A stretch of 64,000 nucleotides of DNA from Onthophagus taurus. Taxonomy: Eukaryota > Arthropoda > Insecta > Coleoptera > Scarabaeidae. The stretch is from the NCBI RefSeq assembly GCF_036711975.1, contig NC_091971.1:7571501-7635500 (forward strand), written 5' to 3'. Shown here one piece after another: positions 13,380-28,100 of the stretch. Position 1 is the first letter of the stretch, and each line of letters starts with the position of its first letter. The notes under the pieces were generated by a model. It had not been told where the DNA came from, ran no database searches, and saw only the letters and a program-made list of their open reading frames with translations. Both the position numbers and the translations under genes were made by a program.

Positions 13380-16300
13380 TCTTAAGTGCATCTCTTAAAA
13401 CTGCTAAATTCGCATAGTTTTTAGTTCACTACAAAAGTATCAATTTTCTTGAATCTTTATATGTTACATTAAGTTTTATGTTAATTTAAATTAAATGTTA
13501 TTAATATTTATCTATTTTTTTTTTGTAGTAGTTGATGTCGATCATTCAGATCGTTTTAATTCTTCTGTTTACTACCGCTCGGATGCATTCCGTCAGACAT
13601 AAACCTATTTAATTAATTGAGGCACGGTGAATACGAAATTTGCTGCGTCGTAAACATCTGAGCGACACATTTGAAATCGCCGATAGCATGGTCATTAACC
13701 GGATGCACATAAATGTTCGAATTAGGGAAGCGCGCACTAATGAATTACTGCCAGTTTGGAAGCGTCGTCTACGTCGACATTATGCGCCCCCAGAGTTTTA
13801 TAGGAGACGGAATTTCGCTTTGTAAAAGTACGGCGCGAGCGGCGATAAAATTGAATTAAAACGCGCTCGCGGTCGGTCCTGCATTTATATGCTCGAGGTT
13901 AAAGGTTTATTTAATTAAAATTACGAGCGTGGTCGGGTCCGCCCCCGCGCTCACTACTTCCGACAGCTAATCCAGGGCTTTTGTTGTTTTCCACGTAAGT
14001 GATACTTTGCACTGACTTCACGTTTTTCGAACGTGACTAGAATGTGTCTACATACGCAAGATTTTCTAACTGCCACCGAATTACCGTTTCACTAATACGT
14101 TTTCACGGTTGGATTTTTTTCCACAAAAAATATTTCTTTCTGTCACGTTCTATTTCCATTTCGCGTTTTGTTCAGAAAACAAAATTATTTAATTTTTTTA
14201 TATAGAGATAGACACCAAGATAAAGCAAGAATCATTACTTTTATGATCATCGAAGCTGGTTCTATTACATGGCGAATGGGGTTGTAATTCACAATTTCAC
14301 TGCCACGCCACAATAGGGATGGGATCTGGGTGTCACAGCTGGTCTATAAATCATACCCACAATTAAATCAGTTTGACTGTACCTACTGGACGCTCCCGTA
14401 AGGGGTGGAAGCCCTTTGTATTCAGAGGGATGACACCCGACTAAGATGTGATCCCCTATTACAATAGAAATTACGGGAAGAGTAAATAAATGGGACGTAT
14501 ATTTAGTTTTGGGTGGGTTTACTGTTATGAAAATAAAGATTTACCTACTTCACTATTATTGCTTTGCATTAAAATCTGTATATTTTAAAAGTCATTTCCG
14601 ACAAAAACGAAATATACAATAATGAATGACTTAACGAAAACCGAAAAAGATCTATATTGACTTGCGTCGATAGAGGTGTCACACGGTTGGTAAAATGACA
14701 TAAAGAGAACTTAGAAGACTTTGGAGAAGGCCTTTTGTCACCATTACACACCTTGATTCCGTGCTGTACACTCACCCGTAGCCATAAATCACGACATTGA
14801 ATCACTTGGGTCTACCTTACAGCTCTTTTCGATTGAGTTGAAATCCCATAATGGCCCTAAATGGCCACATTTACAATTGTCCCGCTCTAGGTATGAACTT
14901 TGAAGATTTGAATCTTTCACGATATGTACGTGAGAGAGTGGTACGGGTTTCTACTGGGAAGGAGTTTTACTTGAAGACGTTGAGTAACGTTTATTTAACC
15001 GAAGTACTTCACATAAGCTCTTCGATAAAGAGTTGAGATACGTACTCTCTTTCTATATATAATTGTTACATAGGTAAATACATTCGTCGGTGTCGATTTT
15101 CGTTAGTGTACCGAAATTATTTAAAATGTTTTACTGTTTAAATGTTTTATGTCACTCCGTGTACTAAATTATTTATAAGCTGATCTAATGCCACGTGGCA
15201 TTAATAATTAAGTTTTGGAATGGGCCCCAATACTTTTCATATCTTTTATAATTTATCATTAAAAGATTTACCCTCTTATTAAATCATTTCCGCCTTCATT
15301 CTCCGCTCATTATCGCTCAACCCCCCGGTTTATTGACAACTGGAGCGTAAATGCGTCTAAAACCAATCCATCTGATTATCAGCCCAGTGGATAGGAAACC
15401 AGATAACCGTATGGGAGTAATAGTAAATTATTCTATCAGCGTACTGTTTATTTTGAGAGATATGTTCTCGCCAACAGTAATTAATTTCATTTATCAGGAT
15501 ACATTTGGAGAGTAGAATAAGCGCGGTCAAATTACCAAATGATTTAGTAATACGTTTTGAAACGGAAATTGTTAAAATCAAAGGGATGAGATAACTGTAT
15601 ATGGTTAATTATATTTGTTGAAATACGAAGCTTTTAGAGGAACTCCCAAGAAAGCAATAAAAATCGATTAGCGAGATTTTTAATCAACATTGATTTTACC
15701 TTAAAATATAGGAATAGTAGAGGTTACAATAAAGAAGAAAAGCAATAAACTTGACTGTAAGATTACCTGACCTCTCAGGTCTGTGCCGTTTGCATACATT
15801 ACGGCTATTGATTCAGAGGGAGGCTATAAATTGAATGCGGACCGCCCAGTTTTTCACTGTCTAACCGTATCGGCCTCAAGGGAACGCTCAAGTCCGGGAG
15901 TGCATTTTCAAATCAAGCTTTAGCCCCTTCGGCTAACTACTTATATATAGCGACGTTCCGAATTGATCCTCTGGCCCAAATAATTTTCTTTATGGATGCC
16001 TTGCAAGCGGTGCTTGCACTTTAGTTCGGCGGTTACACGCTAAAAGTCCAGCTTTACGATCTTGCCGGGAAAATCGTTAAGAACCCATTGATTCCACGGT
16101 GCTTTAATTATGGGAATTTCACGTGATTAAACCAGGAAGTTACGCCTTTCCTCCACATCTGCTCGTAAAAGTATATGGACACGCTATCCGACATTAATAA
16201 ATCAAGACATTGTCACGATATTTCCACCGATTATCTCCGTGGTGTGCCCCTAAAGGAGTACATTATTCAACATTTTTCTTTTTTACCATTCATATTGCTG

Positions 16301-18070
16301 AAAATTGTGCCATTAATTAACTGACCTAAACGGAAATGCGTGCATTACTACCCTTCCGTATAAATTATTCTTCTATCTCCCTTATAGATCATTTTGGATA
16401 AGGTTAATTACAGTAATAAATATAAGCCTTGCAAATGATGTATGGTTTTCGTTACGTGAATATGCCCCTTTAATCAACGGACGTATATCAAATATTAAAA
16501 AGCAATATAAAAAAATTTATGACGATTAAAACTAATTTCATTTTATGTAAGTATTTCTTAATACTTTATTCCAATGTGTGTGTATAGTCACGATGCAAAC
16601 TTACGTCTCTGAAAACGTCGAAAGAGAAAGAAGGAGGGAACTGTATACTCCACAGTTGCAGTGGCTTATAAAGTAATAGGAGAAAATGCTGGGTTTCTTG
16701 TGACCCGAGCATTCAAAGAGGATTGCGCGAGATTTCAGTAGAATGAAAAATTCTGTTCAAGTAATGTCGCACACGTAAGAGTTCCACAGGACCGGTATTA
16801 AGGAGCTTTTGCCCAGTAGTTACGTGATGAAGTGGTCTCTATCAATTAAGAAATCTAAGAGAACTTTTTTTCAAAATAGTAAAATAAAACGTTACGGTCG
16901 AATTCCACTTGGAAAAATATTTATTGTTGATTTTCACCCTCAATTTTGAAGGCAATCTCAGCGCACAATGGTATACACAAGGATTATTTCCTTACAATAT
17001 ACGTGATGTGGAACCTTTCTCACCACAAAACTTGAGGACGTTCTTACGTATCTATTCCCGAGATATCGGCAGACCTGAAGATCTCAAGCCGACAGATTAT
17101 TACATGTTCATGTGAGGAATAACAGGTGTCAAGTGCGAACCGTCATCCAGCTACTTCTGTAGAAAAGCAAAAGCGTGTTTGCCTATCTAACAATATGGGA
17201 AAGCGATGCTTTCCTTATTTTCAAAGAATACAATTTGTGCTCCATCTAAATCTCGCTCTTTTATAACTACTTAAGTTTGATGAATCTGTTGCAGATTCAG
17301 ATACGTAACATTAAAGCCATTATGACGGAAAACAATCATTTTCACCGTCCGCTAAATTAATTTTCCGGCAAGATATAGCAGAATATAGGCGGATCACTGA
17401 CCCGTTACGACGCCATCGCCGTATAGCTGCCGCGTTCTGTTTACCGTAAATACAATGGCTCTGTTCGGTGATTTACCGACCGTGACTGAGCCCTGTCACC
17501 GGCCCGTACACTCTCATTTAACCCGGTACACGTTAGATCGCCGTTAAATAATTACGCCTTCACAGCCGAGCACCGCTCCTGGATGTACACGTCGGAATTT
17601 GCGGTCGAACGGCGGCGAATCCAGAACAAAACCACCGAAATCTACTGGCAACATGGAACGGGTCACGTTCCACGACACCCATAACTGAAATCCCTTCTCT
17701 TTCTCCGGATTAATCCGTGCAACATCAACTGTTCTTCACTAAACTTAAGAGGTCACGATCAAATTACTATCTAATTTATAAATGTTTTTGAGATTTTATT
17801 TAGGCACATTAGATTCTTATATAAAATGCTTTACCCTATTTATTTAAGCATGAGCTATTCAAATAAAAAGGGAATTCAAATAGAAAAGTTGCAGCTGCTG
17901 TAAATCATCAACTATAGTTTTGTTTAATCCTAGCTGTATATTTACGATAGGGTGCACTCTCTCTTTATGTAATTGAACTATAAAACAGATAGTTTATACC
18001 TTTGGGTAACATATTGGCCCTCATTCTATGTTTTAACCCATTTATATCATTCAAAAGAAATGGCATGGTG
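13380..18070. other. Gene-poor region with GC-richer non-coding blocks
   Basis: No gene recognised. Blocks at about 13620-13960 and 17340-17680 are clearly GC-richer than the surroundings but code for nothing recognisable. A perfect 18-bp palindrome with a CACGTG core is at 15186-15203. The short frames at 13640-13825 and 16909-17115 match nothing I know. Confidence 0.45.
15186..15203. promoter_or_regulatory. Perfect palindrome with CACGTG E-box
   Basis: TAATGCCACGTGGCATTA is an 18-bp perfect palindrome centred on CACGTG, the site bound by several bHLH factor dimers. It lies in non-coding DNA with no gene close by. Function is inferred from the motif only. Confidence 0.3.
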
Positions 18071-18075
18071 CCAAG

Positions 18076-18160
18076 TTTCAGGTTTAGCCGTGCATCTTCA
18101 GACGCACGGCTAAATCCGAATGTTTATAGGTCTACGTCTAGCATTAGTTCTAGCTTTAGT
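18076..18160. repeat. CTAG palindromic repeat with near-perfect hairpin
   Basis: GGTTTAGCCGTGCATCTTC is followed directly by AGACGCACGGCTAAATCC, forming a compact hairpin with one or two mismatches. The right arm continues TCTAGCATTAGTTCTAGC. It lies some 25 bp upstream of a non-LTR retrotransposon fragment. Confidence 0.7.
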
Positions 18161-18184
18161 TTAATATAACACTATTAAGCGCCG

Positions 18185-18880
18185 TTCAACAGTTACTAAT
18201 CTTGCGGTGAATACACAAGAAATATGTGAATCCCTGGATAAGGGTGGTCAAGTGGATATGTGTACACTGACTTTTCTAAGTCGTTTGATGCGATCCATCA
18301 CGATCTTCTCCTCCAGAAGCTTAGTATGTTTGGCTTTTCCCCTGGGCTTATGTGTCTAAACAGCTTTCAGTCTGGTGTATTGGCCTATGCTGATGATCTT
18401 AAAATATTTCGCCCTATGACCTCGGATGATGACGTGGCTTCGATGCAGTCCGATTTTGATATCTTGGTGGAATGATGCGATCGTAATCAGCTTAGGATTA
18501 ATGTGGAGAAGTGTAATGCTCTCACTTTTACACGTAGAACTACTCCTATCCTTTAATCCTACTGGATAGGTGGAATCTCCCTGCTTAAGTTGACTTCTGT
18601 CAAAGATCTGGAAGTAAGTTTTAATAGCAGACTATCGTTTATACCGCACATAGAAGATGTCGCTTCCTTTTGCATCAACTTCAGTGTATCCAGCCACGCT
18701 ACCCGATACAGTTGTATCTTCTATTTGAAGAATAGTGGAACCAACGTGCAGGCTGGAGCTTCGCTACGGGGAATATGCAGGCTTGTGTTAATGTAAGTTT
18801 GTATTTCTGTATAATATAATATTGTTATGTAATTGGTAGTTTGTTGGGCAATAAAGATATATTATTATTATTATAAACCA
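18185..18880 (+). mobile_element. Jockey-like non-LTR reverse transcriptase fragment, internally deleted
   Basis: Plus-strand frames give NTQEICESLDKGGQVD, then, after a frameshift, VYTDFSKSFDAIHHDLLLQKL (RT domain), then LAYADDLKIF (catalytic YADD box), then LRINVEKCNALTFTR and VKDLEVSFNSRLSFIPHIED. The segment between FSPGLM and SGVLAYADD is missing (no LSDRxQxV or SGVPQGSxLGP blocks), so it has an internal deletion as well as frameshifts and stops. The tail ends AATAAAGATATATTATTATT at about 18850-18870, a short repeat tail typical of the 3' end of such elements. Severely 5'-truncated and dead. Confidence 0.85.
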
Positions 18881-18889
18881 TTAATTATA

Positions 18890-21800
18890 ATCAAAGTAGT
18901 AATATTTGTGTAAATAATATCTATTTCGTATATGTGCACTTCAGTGTTAATGGCCAGGAAAAATCTGTGCTTATAATGTAACTGGGTTAAACTCCATCTA
19001 CATCAACTAGAAACGTGATCAACAGGCAGCATCAGGCGGTTTATCGACGCAAATGAAGCAATTAATGACTGGTTTAGTCAGTTGGTCAACCGCGGTTCTT
19101 TCGAATTTCACCATCGAAAACTAATTACTCTACAAGCGACCACTTGATAACGTTTTGGGTGGCAACTGTAAACCCGGAGTGGAACCGAAATTTAACGATT
19201 TCACTCACTGTTGTATTATTAAACCATCAAATAATTACATTTTCGCATAATTGAACACCGCAATTATTGTTTCGCGTACACGGTACCACATTTGGTATTG
19301 ATATATTCAATTATTTCACGAAATGAGGTTGCGTTATGAGAATGTATTAAAAAAAATTTCGCCTGTAGCATTGCGGTTTTCACGCATCCAAAGCATTAAT
19401 TACCTTATCGTTATTTTGTAATTAAATCGACTTTTATTATTAAACTAAAATATTTAATAGATACCGAATAAATATTGACCATGTAAAGTTTAAAAATTTT
19501 AAACCGTATATAATTTAGTTAATTCGAGTTGAGCTTCGTAATAAAATGTGGACGCTATCGAAGGGCACCCCATTATTATGAAAATTCGTCAATAATAGAA
19601 GCCCTTTCAAAGAAATTCCGTTGTATCCATACAATGAATGTCAAATTGATGCACGCTAAATTATAGATGGTGAACGCGCGACGTCATTATCCACTTTTAC
19701 GGTAATATTATCGTCATTACGACTAAAATTATAATGACGGTCGAGTGGCAGGTATCCTCGCTTCACGTTTCTAAGTAATCGGCGATGTATGTATATAAAG
19801 CGGCTCAAGAAAGTACTTTATTCCCAAAAATAAATCAAAATTATTTTAAAATGGTTTCAGAAATATAAAATCCTTGAGGCGATTCGAATATTCTGATATT
19901 CAGTACATTCCAGGTAAATCGAACGGGACGTTATTATAATAATCGATTATCATAATCTCGGAGATGCGTTTTCCGGAGGAATTATGTATTCTGAATATAT
20001 TACGGACATAATGTGGCCAGTAGGAGTCTGTAATTTTATCTCCCACATTCTGAAACCCGTAATTTTGCCGGTGTTGTAAAATATGCGAGTCTCGTCGAAG
20101 TTTGTGGAGAGCGTCGTTTGCACCTTGATGCCTGTTGCCGCATGTTTGTGCTATTAACGTAATTTCGAGCAATCTATTCAGTGATAAAATGACCAAAATT
20201 ATTTGTTTTTCAATTATAACAACATGCTGTAATGTAACAATAATATATCTAACGATTTTTAATTATTAATCACATTCATCTTTGCCAATATTTTTAAATT
20301 ATCACCTTCAGAAGAAAATGTTTGATGAGAAAGTAATTAACACCGCAAAAATCGATTAAGTAATTATTAAATTAATAATACTACTTTTCCCTTACTTTCC
20401 ACCCCTTATTACTAACCCCAAGGGCTTTTACCTCACTCCCAAAAAAATACTCAAACCTTATTTTAGTCCATTTCTTCGCTGTACGAAATTGCATGGAAAT
20501 CGGTTAGGGAGAGTTGAGACACTTCCCCTGTAGTAGTTTGAAACATTTCAAACAAAATTATGCTTTAATTTAATATCACCATTAAAGTTCTTCTTGCAAT
20601 AATCTTTTAATAAGATCACAAAAAGACTAATACGTTCAAAATAACTCTTTCCCATTTAAGGATTGGTATTATCCCGACGACGAAGAGCTCTTCAAGCCGA
20701 TATAACACTTCGCATTAAATTTTTACGATTCAGTAACGCCTTCGGCTATTAATAACGACCTGATCGATGCTTAATCATAAGACGCAAATCGCAAAAAACT
20801 CAGTAATTGCTTGTAATCGCCGCCATGCTCGGGTATTACCGCATCATAGTACGTGCATAGTCATACCAGTAAATGTAACCACAATGTTAGGCGTGATGTG
20901 TACGTACACATATGTACATCGGAGGTAAATTGCAAAATACCTCTTCGGTGAAGTGAGCACGCCCGCGGGCTTTAATATGATGCATGGTGCATTCGGCTGA
21001 TAATGACGAAATTGGGATGCTATTCCATCATGATAACGTGTGTACCAACAGATGAAAGACTACTTCTATTAGAGTAATGTAAAATATTTCTTCGGCTTTA
21101 ATTTACATAATTCACTATATACGTATATAACCGGTGAATTGATAAGATGTATCTTTGTATAAATTGTTAAGTCAACATCGGTAATTATGATATCTCTAAG
21201 TGTACCCAGACGACGTAGCATATGATAAGCGTTTTATTAAGTTCAAACCAGACGGGTGATTGCTGATACCGACCAAGACTCCTGAGAAAGCTACTGGACT
21301 TGAGTTGAGGGTACCTAATTACGGCGTACTACTATCATGTTGATAGGGATCTCTATTTCTATATAAGGAGAAACGAAGAAACGTAATAAAAAAGATGAAA
21401 AAATACAAACATAAAACCGTGTAGCGTGCAGACAAAAATAAAATATATTTCTGCTACAAAAGGATTTTTATTAGCGTTTAGCATTCAGAAAGGAACATTT
21501 GCATTATTACAAGCGCGACAGGTTGGCAAAAGCGACTACGGCGGCCGATCGTAAATTATATTTTTCGTAAACAGCGTTACGTTCCTTTTTATAACAACCG
21601 CGTGGTACAAGAATGGCAACGTAGCCAATTTACATACGAAGACAGCCGCGTTGGTCCCGGCATGAGGTAGTACAAGGCATAGCGACATCGTTATTACAAG
21701 GTGTTGTAAAAATTAAAAATGCAAGCTGTGATTTACTGCCTGTAGGGACGTTAAAGGCGATGGTTATATTGAATTATTTTGCTACATTTTACTTCTGTTA

Positions 21801-24800
21801 TAAAAGTTTAATACCACCATTAAACTAATCACAAATACCTCTCTTAGTATTATTCACATAATGCACCTATTATAATTCATTATACGTCCAAAATGATTTG
21901 CACATTCGGGTCAATACCTGAGATGACTAGCGCATTTTCTTAATTATCACATCCCGTTCAGTGTTGAGTTAAAGAACGTCTAGAGAATTTGAACGTTTAG
22001 TGATCCAACGGCACTTAAGTTCGTTCGAATTACTTTTACGAACGGCATTGTGCGACCTCATGAATATCTACCAGGAATTTTCATTATTCGTTTTCGTTGG
22101 AATATTTTCCCTCGCACAAAACACGTCGATATACGACCCGACTTTGTAATTGGAGCGTGTAGTTATAAGCAGATTAGCAACAATTCGATGTCGGCATAAA
22201 AGCTACAACAGCAACAAGGCAACAAAAATTTAGGACTCAATTTTTGTCGTAGCGAGAGCAATTTATAGCTGCTAACGCATTTCCCTAAATGACCCAATTC
22301 GCCCCTAAACGAGCCACACTTTATGTGGTCCATATCGAGACAATTTAATTTGCTGGCAACGCACAAATTGAAGTGTGCAATCGATGAGAAAAATTGCGAT
22401 AAAACGTTGAACGCGGTTTTAAAAATTTTCACTATATTCATGAAGGTAATATCTGTTGGTACTGCCATTATTACTTTTTTTTACACAACGTGTAATATCG
22501 TAGCAGGTAAACTTTTTGAAATAGTCAAAAAAAAACTTTACCCAAAAAAAATTTAACACGCCAAATGCTTTAAAAACAGAATATCGACGTATTAATAAAT
22601 CCTCAATATGGCGGAATACATGTTTTCTGATTTTACAGTTTTAGTTCAAATATTGAACTTTATTTGATTAGACTCGTTATAAACATCATTACTATTTTTA
22701 TACAAATATCCCATTTTTTTTTTAATAATTAAATTCTTTAGAATCGTTTTAAACTATTATTTTACACTTTAAGATGTTTCTAATCGATTTTGACATTTTG
22801 GCAAATACCACTAAGCGTTTTGTAGACTCTGGCATCTTTGAAACAGTTTTAAAAAACATCAATGTTAGTTTCCCCAGCTCTATCATCCTCATTCGACACC
22901 GTACACAGTTTTGAAGCGATTACAATCGTTTTGACTCACACCAATCGGATTGTTCCACATTCTGAAGTTTTTGAATTTTCTGGAAATCATCCCCTTTAAT
23001 GTTAATATGTTGTGTTGCCTATGTTAAGTAATCCTAAGATATTTCCAAGCGATTAGTACCGTTTTGACACACTCCATTAAAGCTTTTGTAGAAGTACCCA
23101 TCGGTTGGTGTCGCGAATAGGATATTGATTGAAATTTATAAATTGATGCAGACATTTTATTTTAGAAACTGCATACATAACTTGTAAATATTAATTTTTT
23201 TATTCACCATTAAGTTCATGAACAACAAAGCTCTATTCAAAGACAAAAAATATGAAACCTTGCATTAGACAAACCCACGTGCGCTCGTATTCTCACGCCT
23301 ACGAATACTGAAAGCTGTCCTTGCCTTAACCATACAAGAGACATTTCCGTTTGGAGAGAGAACACAACGATACAACGTTGAGAAATCGACCGGGATGAAC
23401 GCACCAATGTACTAACGCAATTAAGAGAGTCGGGTATCGTAATTATGTTAAACTGCGTCGGACGGAGAAGCGCGTTGGATAATATCACTTAATAACAGCT
23501 TTAGTTGTGATTAAGTTAAAAGCAGAAGACGTTAAAATCTCTTGTAACCTACTCCTGCTTCGATAGCGTCCGTAAGGCTAATAATTACAGGAAATGAAGC
23601 TGAGAATTGTTGTGAGCTTGCTAAAAATATCTCGATTATTTGAAATAATTATTAAGTTAATAATCATAAATAAATTTAGTCAAAAAAAAAAATAAACGTT
23701 GAAAGCATACCCTCCAGGGATACTCGTTTCTCAGTACCACCTAAGGCATTTTTATATTTTATATTTCTTAGCTTTCGAGTAAATGAAATAAACGAGCTCT
23801 TGTGAGGTCCCTCGTGCGTTCAACTTGCAGCCCCAGGGCGGACGCCATCGCCATTTGAAAGGGTCGAATGTGGGAAAAGAAACCGGGCAAGATTCAATTT
23901 GGCCATCGCCATCCCAATGCGATATTTACATGCAAAGTGTCGATGCATTCCAAGGAGGAAAAGGTCGATTTATTTTGGCGCCTCCCTTAATACCGCTACG
24001 CTATACGCACGTACAATCCCTTCAATAGTATAAATATGAATTTAAAAGCACAAAGCGATTTTGTCTAAAGCGGATAATTTATTAAAAATCCTATAAAAAA
24101 GGAAGCTTAAAAGAGGATTGTAGATAAACGAAACTAGGAGGGAAAAACGGTGGAATGAGAAGCTATGTAAACTGAAGGGGGTACTCACTGGTCGTTTTGT
24201 ACAATTACAAAGTCAAATTAAAAACGTGCAAACACTGTGAACTCTTAACGAGACGGTTTCGACTTGGTAACATGAAATAATTGAGGTAAATTTGCCGTGG
24301 ACATTTCAAAACGTTATACTTATGAAGTTGGTTATCATAATCTTATTATATTTACAATTTTAATTTAAAATTTGTGTATAGTTAAAAATCGTTACCAAAA
24401 ATGTAACCAATAAATATTTGAGTAATGTTTTTATTCCATTAAATTTCCCATAAAAATAAAGCAATTAAATTAATTACAATAGCACAGTTTGTGTTATATA
24501 AATAAAATTTTTGGCAAACCAATCGGCAAGTTTAACTTTTAACATGCATTGTTTAATATTCCGGAGGACGCATCGTTCGCATTTATTTTTGTCATATAGA
24601 ATTTAAATGTTATCGGAAAAACCCGAACGAATAAATAACAACTTCGGATATTTAATACGTATCGACAAATATGTAAAACTGAAAATGGCGGTGTGACTCA
24701 GGAGAATGGAACAGTTTGCGGGCAATAAAAGTTGGGTGAGAAATCGTCGAAATGATGTTTTACAAACACAGTTTCGGAGGTTAAAAATTTGCATAAGAAA

Positions 24801-25085
24801 AGCACGTTACGGGCAAGTTCCTGAAAACTTTCAAAACGAGAGATTTGTAAACGTCACCACCATTTCTAAACAATATTTATATTGCATTTACAGATATTTC
24901 TATTCTCACAAATCCTTAATATTTTTATAAGTTAAGATTTAAGAATACATACTTTTTGAAGTATTCAGAATTATATTACTGAGTAATTACTTAAAATACT
25001 TACCAAATTTATGATGATAAAGCGATCATTTTTAAGTATGCTTCAAATAAAATATTTTAGCACAATGTGAAGGTTAAAATTAAGT
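18890..25085. other. Gene-poor region, nothing recognised
   Basis: AT-rich DNA with short open frames on both strands (for example 19900-20196 minus and 22163-22468 minus), none with a recognisable motif or convincing splice structure. TGTGTACGTACACA at 20898-20911 is a small perfect palindrome. Runs of A/T at about 22510-22555 are low complexity. Confidence 0.45.
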
Positions 25086-25089
25086 AGTA

Positions 25090-25160
25090 ACACACTATCA
25101 CTACAACACTAAACCTAGTAGGTACTAGAAATATTTTGATTTAGCTGTCTTAAGAGACAC
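25090..25160. repeat. CTAG palindromic repeat, diverged fragment
   Basis: CACTATCACTACAACACTAAA, then CCTAGTAGGTACTAGAAATA, then TTTAGCTGTCTTAAGAGAC match the left arm and stem of the family with many changes. An old, partial copy. Confidence 0.5.
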
Positions 25161-25164
25161 ATGG

Positions 25165-28100
25165 ATAAACCATCTTATTAACCCGCACATCTCTTTTTTT
25201 CATCTTTCTCTCCTCATTCTTTATATTAACATTGGATACAGTCTAAATTGCTAATTCTAAGTTTAGTCCGTCATTTTTCTGTCTCTGCTTCATCTCTTTA
25301 ATGCTTTGATCCTATACAATAGATATTGTTATTCCTCCATACCTTATCTCCCATCGTCACAACAAACTGTTGTAGTTTGCCTGTTAGGAACGAGATATGA
25401 AACAAATATATCTAAATTTAATTTTTTATTAAAAAGCATAAATATTAAGTTTAATTATACTGATAAGAAAATTAAAAAAATGTTTCAACAAAGGCAATAA
25501 AAGGTAGTACTATCGTTTTCTTGTTCAACTAATGATGATTACTTTTGCCATTACACACAAGCACGTATTGGTGGAGCGCGAAAAACTGCAAACGTTGGTT
25601 ACCCGGATAATTAATTTTATTTTAAGCCCACCGATATTACCTGGCGGCTGATTTTGATTTATTGCCCGTTCACGTGTGTATCCAGCGCGATTTACTCGCG
25701 GGTTTTCAATTAGCGTTCGCCATTTTTGTTCGCACTAATGGCAGTCGACGTGTAATATTCGTGTCAAATGGATTTTTCCCGATAAAACTTACTGTTATTA
25801 ATGGTTCAAAGATTGTCCAATTCTTTTATTGGTACGACTGGTGGCGGGTGGTCGAGAAAATTGCATTAGCAGAACCCAGAAATACGAGAAACTGAATTTA
25901 ATTCCTCCGTTAAAGCAGTTGCGATTGTACCACGAACGGCTTTTTCTCGCAGGAGGTTTAAAAGTTCGATAATTTTCATAAATATCAAACGCGTTCCCAA
26001 TACAAATATTTTTCGTTCGGTGCTTTGCGGAAATTATGCTGCGGGATTGACCCGTGACCCGTGACTCGAATGAATAAAATATAATCATAACTTCAAAGAG
26101 AGGAAATAAAAAAACTTTTACAGAAAATATATTTCAATTTTCAAGTTGTTTTAAAGAAAGTTTTAAAACAAATCTTGATCAAATTGAAATGTTTAAAAAT
26201 TAATAACCAAATAGCACACTATGGTTCGATAATCCTTATACATAAACCTTTAAAAGCCCTCCAACAAGAACAATATTAAGATTAGGTCCATGCATAGGTT
26301 GTTGACTCACGTCATAATACCTCACGCAGTCACACAGCAAATTAAACGTGCATTAACAGCTTCGCTGGATCGCATTTAGCTTCACGTTAAAACGATCACG
26401 AACCACCAGACTGACGTTGGTATCGCTGAGAAGACAGACTAGACGTCTCTAATAACAATGAAATGTCTGTTATTGTCACTGAAATTGTTAGGTGGATGGA
26501 TTTAATTTAGTAGTACGATGCCAGCTCTGAATTAACTCTGAGAGCTTCTGCATTCCTTAGATATACTGCGGAAACTTGACGCGTCTGGTTATGTACATCT
26601 CATAGAATTGCAATTTAAGAACTTTTATTACTCGTTAATTTTGATGGTTATTATAATTAAAATTTATTGTTTTTATACGTTTAATCCTTTCAAACTTGGT
26701 TAATAAAATCGTATTGTGTAGATTTAATGGAATTTATAACGAAACTTTTGTGTTTTGCTCGAATGTAGTATATTCCATAGTTTTTAGTTCAATATTTCAT
26801 CAATAGGTTGTATTTCGTTGAAAACAAAGCATCGGATTTAATACGTAATACCTTATAAATGCGTTTGTATGTAACAAATCGGCGAGAATCAAAAAATTCG
26901 AATTGCTATTTTTAGTCAAAATATGTAAAACAAAGGCTTTGTTTTAAACGAACCACTAATGTAATGAAAATATCGAATTGCATGTTGTGGTCAACGTAAA
27001 TACATAAAACAATGAGCGGTTCGAACAGGGTATATTTTGTAGATTGATGATTAACCCATTGTTCCAAATAATTTCCCACACTCGCTTATTTTTGTGTTTT
27101 TTTACTTAAATTTAAATATTTGTCAACATTAACCCATTTGCAACATTCAGAAGATATGACAAAGTTGCATATTTTTATTGAAAAATCTAGAACTAATACC
27201 AGATCTAGAATTTAAAATTATTTTCGTCCCTAAGTAAGAAAATTAATTTCTCTTTTAGTCTTCACGTCAAATATTTCATTAAAACGACATTAAGGAATTA
27301 GGTTTAGATTAAACCTCCTCATATAGTTTGTAGCTAATAAGTTGGGTAAGTTTAGGGAACAGAGGTCTATCCGGAACCGTCTACATTTGCATAACTGTTC
27401 GGACGTTTAGGGTTGTCTTTCAGTAATCGCCTCTAACGCCGTTTACAAACGCACGCTAATGAATTATACCAGGTTCATTTCGGCTAATTGCTTGGCAATG
27501 AAGCCGCTTTCTTTCAGTGAGACTATATGAGACGTACTCCTCAAACCAACTTTTTTCTATCGTATGAGGAACGTGGGTGAACACAACTATGACATAATGA
27601 TGAATACTTCCACGGTAATTAGTAAGAACATCGCCATTAGAAGGCAATTAGTCTTAGTCAGAATCCCATAGTGGCTTTAAAGTTAATTAGCGTCGGTTTT
27701 TAAGAACTTAACGTTGTATTCAATTAACTTTGTGGGGTTATTACACTCCGTAAAGAAAGAATCGATACTTTTATGGCCGTTAAAAGAAATATACAGCTAA
27801 AAGATATTTAACCTTTCTATAGAATTGTTACTATAATAAAAATAGCTTTACAACGCCTTTTCAATTCAAACCAAATCCCTATTGTGACAGGACCATGAAT
27901 GGCACCAAGTCAAACATTGCAGACAAAGAATTGAGCACATGTGTGCAGAATCTGACGTTAAAAACGACCTAAGATTGTTCAAAATGAGACATTCAGATGA
28001 AAGGGCCACACACACGTTCAGGTATAACGTGGTCATAAGTTACCGGAGACCGTTTCCAAAGAGATAAATGCTGGGGCATTACCTGTGTTTCAACGGTAAT

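Noticed and set aside
15765..15780. TGACCT-CTC-AGGTCT as an ecdysone-type hormone response element
   Set aside because: The half sites are everted with imperfect spacing and there is no gene nearby; chance is sufficient.
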